Shown: in pieces, positions 53,007-62,315 of the stretch | Position numbering within the stretch: position 1 is the first letter of the stretch | How the letters are laid out: the number at the start of each line of letters is the position of its first letter | Assembly: GCA_030407315.1 (NCBI GenBank) | Contig: JALQPE010000221.1 | Coordinates: forward strand, 46,859-110,858 | Length of the DNA: 64,000 bases | Reading direction: 5' to 3' | DNA from: Asparagopsis taxiformis | Taxonomy: Eukaryota > Rhodophyta > Florideophyceae > Bonnemaisoniales > Bonnemaisoniaceae | Program-made: the position numbers and the translations under genes | Notes under the pieces: model-generated | What the model was told of the DNA's origin: nothing | Database searches by the model: none | The model's input: only the letters and a program-made list of their open reading frames with translations

Positions 53007-54008
53007 GTGGCGAAGGAGCAACGGAGGGTTGTGGACTACGAAGAGGCCGGAGTGGAACATCATGTCGAATCGGATGGTGAATCTGAAGCGATGTCCCCGC
53101 AAAAGAAGAAGCCAAAAGTGGAATCGGTACTTGATTCCAACACATACAGTGGCATGGAGAAGAGGCTGAGAACACTAGAACGTATTATTCTTTCTGGAAG
53201 TGGTGGCGATCATCGTATGGTTTACAATGGGAAAGTTCCAATAGAACCTGCACTCACGTCCACTGGACCGGTTCTATTGATGCTTTTGCGCCGCTCAGTC
53301 GAGAAAGCTGTAGAACAGGCAAACAGAATTACGTTGTCAAACTCCGGGACGGATTTTCCGCATAGTGAGGTGGATGGTGCATGTACCAGTGGGACAGTTG
53401 TGAGTGGTCCAGCGCATATTCCTGCTTCATTGAGCACAGCTGTATTCCGGGAAATGTTGAAGGGAACAACAGAGTTGTATGCAGGATGTTATTACAAAGT
53501 TTACCCTGGGCTTCATGAGGCAGTGAGCGGAACTGGTGCTGAAGCTGTGAACATTACATGTTCCAGTTTTGCAGCAGTATCGGACTTGTTAGGATTACCT
53601 CACCCGTGGCGAATGGAGTCATTGCTGCACAGACGAAAGCCTGGAGCGGCAGTGGAAGAGGAAGAAGGGAGAGTGATTAGCGGAAATCGGCCTAGGAGGC
53701 CATTGTTCTTGCGCTTGCTTGGTGCATTCTGGTGCACAGAAACGACGAACGGAGATACATCATCTGTTGCAATTGGCAGTAGCTCGTTCTGCGTATCCGG
53801 AGCAAAATCGAACACGTGGTGCCTAATGCGCAAGAATAGTTCTGCGGTCCAAGGTCAATATGTGCATGGCATGGAGCTGAAAAAATGCCCATCGATTTGT
53901 GCCGTGCATAGGAGGCCTGACGGGGATGCGAGTCGGGAAGAGTGGAAAGGTGACGGGAAGAAGAGTTTTCGTATAGAATGGCAACCGATAACGCAAAAGA
54001 AAAGGTGA
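53007..54008 (+). CDS. Gene X, copy 2 (N-terminal boundary uncertain)
   Basis: The frame is open to TGA at 54008 and homologous to the left-flank X gene (LRLLGAF...TSSVAIGSSSF...CLMRKNS against RILGNLV...PSSAFLVGSSAYVL...VLCRDS). The first in-frame start here is only GTG. Another frame just upstream (52861-52972) reads a plausible Tudor-like piece (EGRLLYDAIPERNYP..SYEHVKFVLG) ending at a GTAAGT donor-like word (52973), so an upstream exon is likely, though I could not fix the acceptor. It has a nuclear-signal-like PQKKKPK, a short coil (MEKRLRTLERI) and the conserved second half. It is convergent with the coiled-coil gene at 54483, as in the left flank. Function unknown. Confidence 0.5.
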   Translation: MAKEQRRVVDYEEAGVEHHVESDGESEAMSPQKKKPKVESVLDSNTYSGMEKRLRTLERIILSGSGGDHRMVYNGKVPIEPALTSTGPVLLMLLRRSVEKAVEQANRITLSNSGTDFPHSEVDGACTSGTVVSGPAHIPASLSTAVFREMLKGTTELYAGCYYKVYPGLHEAVSGTGAEAVNITCSSFAAVSDLLGLPHPWRMESLLHRRKPGAAVEEEEGRVISGNRPRRPLFLRLLGAFWCTETTNGDTSSVAIGSSSFCVSGAKSNTWCLMRKNSSAVQGQYVHGMELKKCPSICAVHRRPDGDASREEWKGDGKKSFRIEWQPITQKKR

Positions 54009-54482
54009 CAGACAGGGGATGTGTTGTGGGGAACATTTCGAATTCATATACCCTACGTCGTATTCCGAGGTTTTGGCGAACCATGGCGAATAGACAAGTT
54101 GATATCGGAAGATCTAGTCAAAGACGTGGTGGGGTATAACTTTTCAGACAAAAGGGCAGAGGAGTACATAAAATGATACCAGTAGTGCAATGAATAAAGC
54201 AAAAACGGTTCTGCCAGGCTAATAGAGACACATGTATACTGAGAACTAGAGGCAAACAATGCCAGGTTACGTAGGCAAAGATAGCAGAACAGTAAACAGA
54301 AATCTACACATCAATTAAATAAATACCAAGTTCATCATCTTCCTCTAGAGGTACACAATGAACATTAGATGCTACTCTGGCTGTTGGGTTTTCGTAGGAT
54401 TGTTCCATCTGTGTGGCATTAGAATCGAACCGCACCGAAATGTATTCCTCTGCAGTGATGTTTCTCTTCTTCCTAATAATAA
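54009..54482. other. Convergent intergenic spacer
   Basis: 474 bp, A/T-rich, between the ends of X copy 2 and the coiled-coil gene. Nothing recognised beyond possible polyadenylation-type AATAAA words (near 54190 and 54315). Confidence 0.3.
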
Positions 54483-55975
54483 CTAGAAGGCAATCACCCC
54501 CCTGAGGTAGTCACGGAGGTCGATGTGACCCCATGTAACACGCAGAGGGAAACCATCATTCCCGAAATTACCGGTAGGCGCCATTGTAAGGGCTGTGGTG
54601 AATAACCCGCGCAGGCAAATTGCAATGCGATAACATGCCTGAATTGAATGGGGTTCGTGACAGAGCATCTCGAGTTGTGTGCATTGGCAGAAACTACACA
54701 GCAATATCATAGCTAATGTAAGAAAAGAAAAAGAACAGACGGCCAATTTCTCAACCGGGGCCTTTGTACCTGCATTGCAGGAGCCGTCTACGGCGCCGCT
54801 AACCTGAACTTTGTAAGTAACCTGAATGTGAAGCTCAGGTTGACTCAAAATAAAATCCGAAAAGATATCATCATTTTTGGAATAGACAGCTTGAGACTCA
54901 TCCCCTGTGCCGTAAGCTTTCGAAGTTATCGGAATTTTTTCAGATGGACACATATCCAATGCAGAAATGTCATTGTCAGGCGAAAGAGAAACTTTAGCCT
55001 GCATATCTCGATGGATGAGGAAGAATGCATGTTTGACTAATTCCATTTTCATCTGCTTCCGGGAAGTATTGAAAAACTGTGTGAGCTGCCGCAGTGCCGA
55101 AGTAACGATCGGAATGGACTGTAAGTCCGAAGGAGAAAGATTAGATACACAAGAAGACGAAGATGAGGAAGAACCAGTACGGCGCTGTTCTCCTTTAGAA
55201 CCCGAGAGTCGGCGACGTTTCGAATAATTGATTGGTAGAGTTGTGGACTGTGGCGCAGGTCGATCTGTTTCCGTTGGCATCGAAATATCCATGGCATGGA
55301 AAAGAGCCCGCTGCGAAATCTGCAACCAAGCAGGCTTATTGATTGGCACGATGGTTGCATTGCGAAGTGCGTAGTCACGAGAAATGGTATTGCTGTTCAG
55401 GTCATCCTCCTCCCCAGGGTCAAGGGTACCAGAATTCCTCGTCGCCGAATCCTTCCATCGCACAATTCTGTCATTTGCCATAGAAATAAACGCAGTTCCG
55501 ACAATAGCACGTTTCAGGAACACATGCTTTTCCCTACAGCTGTTCCAATTAGGGATTTCTTGGACTGCCTGACCTCAGAATTAGAACTGGATGTCTGAGA
55601 GAAGGAAAGGGAAGCCAGAAGCAAAGTAGTGCAGGAATCTTCATTTGAACACGGTACAGATGTTGCACAGAACGAGTTTGGGGTAACAGAGGTTTTGATG
55701 AACTCTGCAATGGTTCGAAACGCGACGAACCTGGATTTCACAAGTCTGTTGTTGAAAAGAGAGGACAACAGAGTGGTAACTTGTGCTGATTTTCTTGAAC
55801 GCTCTTCCAGAACCACAGGTGGAACAACGTTTGTACCAGCTGCAGCAGAGGCCATATACCGAATGCAGGCTAGTTCCATTTGAACAGATGAAAGAGAATC
55901 GCGGAGGTACTGTTCAAGGTAGGCAAACCGTTCCTCAAACTGCGCAAACCTGGTTAAGGATAGTTCGTCTCTCAT
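54483..55975 (-). CDS. Coiled-coil protein, copy 2 (frame break near 55520)
   Basis: The first frame starts at ATG 55975 (MRDELSLTRFAQFEERFAYLEQYL, coiled coil) and stops at 55514. The second frame (54483-55523) overlaps it by 10 nt and has no ATG near its start. The second part holds the family helical segment (ALRQLTQFFNTSRKQMKMEL...AFFLI) and VTYKVQVSG, paralleling 2766-4292. The break is either a -1 shift, a mutation or an unrecognised intron; no slippery heptamer is in phase. Basic/Ser-rich linker KRRRLSGSKGEQRR. Gene order and strand match the element's coiled-coil gene. Confidence 0.5.
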
Positions 55976-56047
55976 GTCAGCCTGGAATAAGGAGATCTTC
56001 ACAGATATGTTTCGTAACGTCAGAGCTACTGGGATCAGGTATTCCAA

Positions 56048-56518
56048 GATGAAGAGTTATCCAGTAGAATGGTGGTAAAGGTAATTTGTTTAAGTTCGGA
56101 ACTTGTCCGTTTATTGAAGAAGGGAAGGAAAGGGGAGAGATCGAAACGTTACAAATGCTACGTGTTGTAACCGACCTATTCAATTTGTAGAAGTAGGAAG
56201 AGATAAAGGAGGCTGTGGAACCGTTACGAATGCACCGTGCCGTAACGGTCGTAGATCTAAATAAATGGTGCGGTACAAGAACTGTTTAAATTATGCTTAA
56301 TTTCGGACGGGAAAATTACTCGAGTAAAAATAGATCTAGACCTGAACATTAGGTAGATCAGGTCCTCGTCCTGTTCACGGGAAAGAAATGCACCTAATCA
56401 TCGCGGATGTTAGAGGGAATGAGGAGATAGAACATACTTTGCCTATTTTACTATTTGCGGGGTAATGGGAAACAGGGAGAACATGATGTAGGTGTGAAAA
56501 ACGCCAATGCGTTTCTGT
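56048..56518. other. Intergenic spacer
   Basis: About 470 bp between the coiled-coil gene and the stop of the MTase-SET gene. It contains AATTACTCGAGTAAAAATAGATC (56315-56338), a near match to the stem of the hairpin at 60573-60705. No gene seen. Confidence 0.35.
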
Positions 56519-59500
56519 TTAAACTGAGAAGTAGTCATTGCCATATTCTATGAACAGCTCGGATCCAGCAGAGATCGACACGTTGGCAGTAACACAGACA
56601 ACTTGATAGTTTGAGACAGTATTCTCGTCGAGGAGCTCTTGAACGGGAGATGAGAAACTAACGTTAGCTGCGCGTGAAGGACGTTCAGTTCCCTCAGCTG
56701 GATCCACAAAGTTGGGGTCATTGATTTTCGAAGCGACACAGTACTCGAAAGGGACGACAAATATGGGGATTCCAGCAGTAGAAGGAAGCAAACAAGATAT
56801 ATTCGAATCCTTGATTTGAAAAGCGTAGCTTCTGAAGCGCTCCACGGTAAATGCGGTGGGACCTGTTCCAAACGTCTTGCCTTTTGATTTATAGAGATCT
56901 CTGTAAACCAATGAACCGAAATAAAATCCAACAATGTCACCAGGGTCGATCTGGCCTCTGGCAAAAAGACCGTCACCAGCCCCCGGAATAGTTGAGGGCG
57001 CGACGTACACGTTGTGTGCCATGGCATCAATGGAAAGCAGAAGATTGTTGTCAATGGTGGACAGCATGCCGAGAAGTGATTGAGGCCATTTGTGAACTGG
57101 AAGGTCGCCCAGTTGTTTGTATTGGTCTGGGATACCCCACATGCTAGTGAGGAAACTGACGAGGTGGGGCGGAAGTCGCGTAGCAACTGGTAAACCTGAG
57201 GTAGGCTTTGAAACCGTACCCTCCTCGGAAACCGGCAGATGCGATGAGGCGAGTTGTTGTAGCGAAGGATTGGAGAGCTGAGCAAAATTACCAATTGCCA
57301 CTTGACGCAGAAATGCGGTATGAACTCTCGGAAGAGATAATTCAAAGCAATCTTTGTACTTTTCACAACCGACAAACCGCCTGTACTGACCGTCGCGCAT
57401 GTTAAGGCAAGCGACTGCAGTGGAGAATGTTCCGGCGAACAAGTCGACAACCAAATCTCCCTGGTGTGAAAATCGCCCAATTAGTTCCTGCAACAAACCA
57501 ACGAGCTTCTGCTCTGGGCGCAATACCTTGTTATTCTGTTCCGTTTGGTCGAAATATTTGACAGTCTCTGAACGCGATATCCTTGGAATGTTGTCGATAA
57601 TATTTGTCCATGCTCGGAATCTGGTTGGGATGTAACCGGCATTTTTATAGTTCACCATCGCCCATCCTTTTCTTCCCTTTCCAAGCTTTGTAGCATGTAC
57701 AACCAGCTCAGACATATTCATTAAATTGGTCGTAAATCTATATGGCGGAGAAGTGAAATGCGCTGGGCTCCGAATACAGAAGATAGGCTGTGGATCAACT
57801 GAAAACATGGGAGTGTTCGTAGAAGTCTTGACCTTTCGGAGTTCGTAAACCCAGTTGTATAAAAGGGCAGCAGATGTGAAGATGAGAACATGACCACCCT
57901 GTCGTGTTACCTTTGCGATAGTTGCCACTGTGTCCACGATTTCTTGTTGGCGGAGAATGTCATACGCTGAATTCTCTCTCCCAGCTGTTCGTCTCGAGTT
58001 ATACGGTGGATCTGTGAGAACCAATTGGGCACCCTCTACAAGCTCCGGTTTTGCAGGAATATCAATGCGTTCATAGGTCTCAAGAAGATCTCTGAAACTG
58101 CAATTGAGTGTGTGTAGGCAAGAAGCCTTCATGTTTTCTAGGTTTACTGGAATTGAAACAGGGTCTCCGAGACGCATAGATTCGATGTCTAAGGACTCGG
58201 CAGTACTTGTGTCTGATGGCCTTCTATGAGCGCTCACCGGCTCGGAAGTGCGAGCTGACTTTGCAGGAACATCAGTTTCATTACTGTTGTCCAGTCGCTT
58301 CCGTTTGACACCTGTATCCGTGTTTTGTTCAATGGATGGTGACGCAGGAACGGGAGCGAAAGATGTATCAGCTTCTCCAAAAAGCTCCTCGTTTGGTTCA
58401 GGCGTCGATTGTGGTAGTTCAGAGCTTCTGAAGGCCGTGAGCTGCCTCTCGACGTTTTGAAGGCCAGGAATAGAAGTGAACCTCCCAGAATCAGTTTCTA
58501 TAGAATTTTCCTGTGCTTCGAACGCGCAAAGAAACGCGTTTTGTTTCGGAGAAGAAACGGTCTGGTCAAATAATTTTCGATCCTTAGTAATATCTGTAAT
58601 GTGTGCCCAGAAGGAGGAGGCTCAGAGGCGCATCTGAGCGTCTTGGAGGACGGAGCGATGAACTGCTCGATGGGATATACTTTTGGCATGCTGCAACCTT
58701 CGCACGGCCCCTCTGCCATGCAATAACGTCTTTAGCTCTCGAAGAGGAGAGAACCCCCTTTCCTCTGAGTCTAGCACATGGTACTTGAACATGCGCTGAT
58801 CATAAAGAAGATAAAGTTGGAGAAGTTCCTCGGCCGTTGAAACATCCAGTGCACGAGCCAGTGTATCCCATGCCTTCACGACCACATGAATAGCGTAGCC
58901 GAGGCGCTGAGCGGAAGCAGGAGATTCCTTTCTGATCAATACAGTTCGATTAGACGAGGACCTTGTTCTCGGCCTCGCCGGGGTGGCTTTTAAATCTCTT
59001 TCCATTTGTAGCATTGCCATGAGAAATATAATCTTCTCGAAAGCGGAAGAAACTCTTGGAGTAGCCCAGTTTCCATGGTCCGTAGTTCGTAGCTGGGTAT
59101 GCGCAACAAAGAATTGGTAAGCCAGAGTCTGCCGCACGAATGATTCACAACCAATTGAAGACCGAGACGCCGTGTGCACTAAGTGGAAATACTGTGCAAC
59201 GGGAAGAGGTTCCAAACCTTGGCTGTGGAGGCTTTGGCTGGATGGTAACTTGGTGGTTGTTCTGTGCTCTTCTACAACGAACACTGGCGTGAAGAGAGAC
59301 ATTGATAAGTCTTGTAAGGAACAACTGGTCAAGAACATATCCCAAACCCTCGTGTCTACGTCGGTAGACCCCTCATCGCATTCTGAAGACAAGAAAGTGC
59401 GGAGGGACTGGACGATATTGAAGGTATGACGATGGTAGGCCTTCCCAAACCAATCTTCCATGACAGCGACTGCCGCATGCGGAAGCTTTGATTGGAACAT

Positions 59501-60016
59501 GGCCTTGACAGCAGCTCGAAATCCTGGGAGGGTGCGATGTGCAAGGGGAACGTTATCCTCATTCCTCTCCCGATCATGCCAGTAGCCACGAAGGTATGCA
59601 AGTATGGCAACTGATTCAGTGAAGGGAACCCGTCTTTCTCTCCTGAGGATGTGATAAACAATAGAGATCAGTGTGTGTGGCTCTGAAGAGATAGACTCGT
59701 AGCTCATGCGTACTAAAAACCGTGAAGTTTTCGTGCGGGGGCGCGACCAGATCTCCTCACAGACGTCCATGCCTCCGACAAGGGTGACATCACCATTTTC
59801 AGTGATAGATCCGTAAAGATGGAGTGCATCAAAGTCCAGAGACACTCGGGAAGAAATGTCTGAAGCTGCAGTACCAAAACCTTCAATTGCTGGTATAGAA
59901 ACAACACGAGCTGGATCTACCCATATGATAGTTCCGTCTCCATACAAGTCTCCTGGATTGGTGGGGCCACGCTCGCTTGCAGAGATAACAGCCCCATGTT
60001 TCATTGTATCAACCAT
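56519..60016 (-). CDS. DNA methyltransferase-SET fusion protein 2 (two exons)
   Basis: Model: exon 1 60016-58681 (ATG at 60016), intron 58680-58594, exon 2 58593-56519; 1137 codons including the stop. Without splicing there are two frames in the same register separated by one TGA (58622-58624), and the second has no ATG for its first ~125 codons. Exon 1 aligns by eye with the N-terminal half of the intact 1067-residue protein (YAIHVVVKAWDTLARALDVSTAEEL against YVVQVLYHAWTDVAFAAKFSSFEEL), supporting one fused gene. Exon 2 has LTDPPYN (about D640), VVDLFAGTFSTA (SAM motif, beta-class order), and SET motifs GAGDGLFA, GFYFGSLVY, INDPNF...AANVSF, ISAGSELFIEYGN. It lacks the acidic insert of the other protein. 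It is divergent from the ParB-like gene at 61320, as in the large element. Confidence 0.7.
58594..58680 (-). other. Predicted 87-nt intron of MTase-SET 2
   Basis: GTATAT donor and CATTACAG acceptor, with a CCTCCTCCTTCT pyrimidine stretch upstream of the acceptor. Phase 1 on both sides. Removal eliminates the only stop (TGA) separating the two halves. Confidence 0.5.
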
Positions 60017-60451
60017 CGCGCCTTGAATATAGCAATAGAAGAGGAAAAGAAGAACGCAGAATCCGAAATGAGGTCGATGCGTCGGTGGCAGCGGAGGTGC
60101 TGGTAAGAAAAGGACCGCAAATTTGAAATCGTAATTTGTGCATTCCTCGGAACAATCTGTAAAGTGCTAGAGAGAGGTCGCGAGGACATGCATGTCAGCA
60201 CCTGACATTACAAGGGTTGTCCATGAAACTATGAGAATCCGAACTGAACGGTTGGAAGTATCGTATTAGTGAAATCGGGGTCTACTGCGGAGGACTCTAA
60301 GCTGGCTAATACACTGCTTCCACCCGTTCACACCTCATTCACTGTCTATGCAAAATACAATTTTCGTGGAAGACATCCCACACCCCTTCTAGAACGGTTC
60401 TCATGATATTAATACCGGAGCGGATCGATGGAATTGAGCGTGAAGGGGCGC
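60017..60451. other. Promoter-side spacer of MTase-SET 2
   Basis: No gene seen. Upstream of the hairpin cluster and within the divergent interval to the ParB-like gene at 61320. Confidence 0.3.
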
Positions 60452-60526
60452 ACGTCTCGAATTATAGCGCTATAATTCGAGACGTACCACTTGTCGTAAA
60501 TTGCGCGCGCAATTTCCCACAAGTGG
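60452..60526. repeat. Two perfect palindromes
   Basis: 60452-60485 is a perfect 34-bp palindrome without spacer (half-site ACGTCTCGAATTATAGC). 60487-60494/60519-60526 (CCACTTGT/ACAAGTGG) enclose a second perfect palindrome, AAATTGCGCGCGCAATTT (60498-60515). Confidence 0.85.
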
Positions 60527-60572
60527 CAATGGGTGGGACAGCAGCGAACGAACGCGAACAGGCGATTTCGGA

Positions 60573-60705
60573 GATGATAAAATTTGGTAATTTTTCGGGC
60601 TCCAAAAATTACTCGAGTAAAAACTGATCTAGTCTTTGTCGGGAGCTTGATCAGTTTTTACTCGAGTAATTTTTGGAGCCCGAAAAATTACCAAATTTTA
60701 TCATC
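60573..60705. repeat. 57-bp perfect inverted repeat (hairpin)
   Basis: Arms 60573-60629 and 60649-60705 are perfectly complementary over 57 bp, with a 19-nt loop. Each arm contains TACTCGAGTA and AAATTTGGTAA. The perfect match implies recent formation or active maintenance. From here to 61319 I see no gene. Confidence 0.9.
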
Positions 60706-61319
60706 CACGGAAAAGGCGCTGCGGAGGTGTTCTGGTCGTAGGGAGCAGTGCCAAGGCACACCTGAGAACCGTTATATCTAACGAGAACAAAAAGATACTG
60801 ACACTTCAGCACTGCGCGGAAAAGGTAGGTAGGAGAAATAAAAAGGTGTGAGGCTCAATAAACGGTTCGTGTAGCTGCATCCGGCACATGTCTGAAGAAC
60901 ATTGACTAACTGGAACAAGTCATGAATGGTTCAGGACTACTTCCGTTGTATTAATACTTGCTGAGAAAGAGTCAGTTTCCATTTCTTCTTTTCTTATTAA
61001 TAATATCCGAGTCATGAAAGGTGTATGTAGTTTGGTAACTTTTCGAAATTGCAAAATTACCGAAATTAACATTTTTATTCGAACTGGCGTTGTGACCGTT
61101 TATTCGATTCAGGTTGGACCATGCGCCAATAGAAACCGCTCGCGCGGTCTGAATTTTTACGCACAGTTTTGGTTTCCTTCCAGTTGAACAAATTTGTTGT
61201 TAATACATTGTCCCTCGCTGGCTAGCTGATTAGTACTCCCCTGCTACTTGAAAGGCATACCGCGTTACTCTGGTACCGTTTCAATCGTCAGCTATTCGAC
61301 CCTCCTTGCGATCCCAACC

Positions 61320-61727
61320 ATGAGCCTACGTCCCCGCCGAGGGGAAGCTTCTTCCAGCGCACGTCAACTAGCCATTCCTGCGATGTCACGCTCCGTTGCT
61401 TCTTCTTTGCCGAATTACGTTTTCAAGATGATCAAGTTGCCTATTCTGGACATATACGTCCCCGATGAAACATCCCGGGAAGTTGACGACTCTCATGTTG
61501 ACTTGTTGTTCCGCAAGATGGTTATGGAAGGCTTCCAGACCTCTGCGGTGGGATGTATCACTGTTGTTTCCTTACCCTACCAATCCAGTGGAAGCCGCTA
61601 TTACATCGTGGACGGACTCCATCGTCGCCGTGCTCTTTTACGATGCAAAGGAAAAGGGGTGGAACGTTTCGCGTCTGTGCACTACGGTGTTGAAAAGGGG
61701 GCCTCAGACAGTACGGTGAGACAGTGA
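61320..61727 (+). CDS. ParB-like protein, truncated
   Basis: ATG at 61320 (ACCATGA), 135 residues. Residues about 35-110 are a ParB-like domain: LPILDIYVPDE, HVDLLFRKMVMEGF, YYIVDGLHRRRALL (D-G-L-H-R). The frame stops where the palindromic repeat block begins (about 61700), so the C-terminus, including any dioxygenase, is missing or displaced. It occupies the same place and strand relative to MTase-SET 2 as the ParB-dioxygenase gene does in the giant element. Confidence 0.6.
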   Translation: MSLRPRRGEASSSARQLAIPAMSRSVASSLPNYVFKMIKLPILDIYVPDETSREVDDSHVDLLFRKMVMEGFQTSAVGCITVVSLPYQSSGSRYYIVDGLHRRRALLRCKGKGVERFASVHYGVEKGASDSTVRQ

Positions 61728-61890
61728 TTTTTACTGTCTGAGACAGTAAAAATCACTATGCGGCAAATGAAAATTAATGCCACACTTGGAGACAGTGATT
61801 TGCACTGTCTGACAGACAATACGGAACACTGTCTGCAGACAGTAAAAAACACTGTCTCACCGTACTGTCTGAGGCAGTGAATGGAGACAG
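61700..61890. repeat. CAGACAGTA-type palindromic repeat block (right)
   Basis: Repeated GACAGT/ACTGTC words. AGTGATTTTTACTGTCT (61724-61740) pairs perfectly with 61742-61758. Similar to the left block at 4830-5185. Confidence 0.7.
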
Positions 61891-62039
61891 TAAAAATTAA
61901 TGATTTATTCAATAGTTGGATATGATGTAATTTACTGTACTGGGCAGTGTTGGCGGATAGTGTTTTGTATTGGCCAAGGCAACATGGCCGGATAGTGAAA
62001 TACGCTGCCTGGGACAATACATGGAACCAACACGGTGCA

Positions 62040-62315
62040 CTGTCCTGGGCAGTACCTGTAGACAGTACTTTGTGCTGCCCTGGGCAGCACTTGTAGACAG
62101 TACTTTGTACTGCCCTGGGCAGTGCCTGTAGAAAGTATTTCGTGCTGCCCTGGGCAGCACCTGTAGACAGTACTTTGTGCTGCCCTGGGCAACACCTGTA
62201 GGCAGTACTTTGTGCTGCCCTGGGCAGTACCTGTAGACAGTATTTCGTGCTGCCCTGGGCACCACCTGGAGACAGTATTTCGTGCTGCCCTGGGCAGCAT
62301 CTGGAGACAGTAAAA
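62040..62315. repeat. 35-bp tandem repeat (about 8 units)
   Basis: Units of 35 bp with CTGCCCTGGGCAG (itself palindromic) and TGTAGACAGTACTTTGTG. Minus-strand frames with YRCCPGQHKVLSTG-like repeats are shadows of this satellite. Confidence 0.85.

Noticed and set aside
53007..53009. GTG as the true start of gene X copy 2 (likewise TTG/GTG starts at 5915, 14039, 56047, 58237, 61248)
   Set aside because: Eukaryotic genes start at ATG; these are artefacts of permissive start codons and point to frameshifts, introns or upstream ATGs.
58681..60016. Reading the 464-codon frame as a degenerate ParB-like protein (IIWVDPARV, VGGMDVCEEI)
   Set aside because: It aligns better with the N-terminal half of the 1067-residue MTase-SET protein and lacks DGxHR.
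62040..62315. CRISPR-like array
   Set aside because: Contiguous tandem units without unique spacers, in a eukaryotic context.
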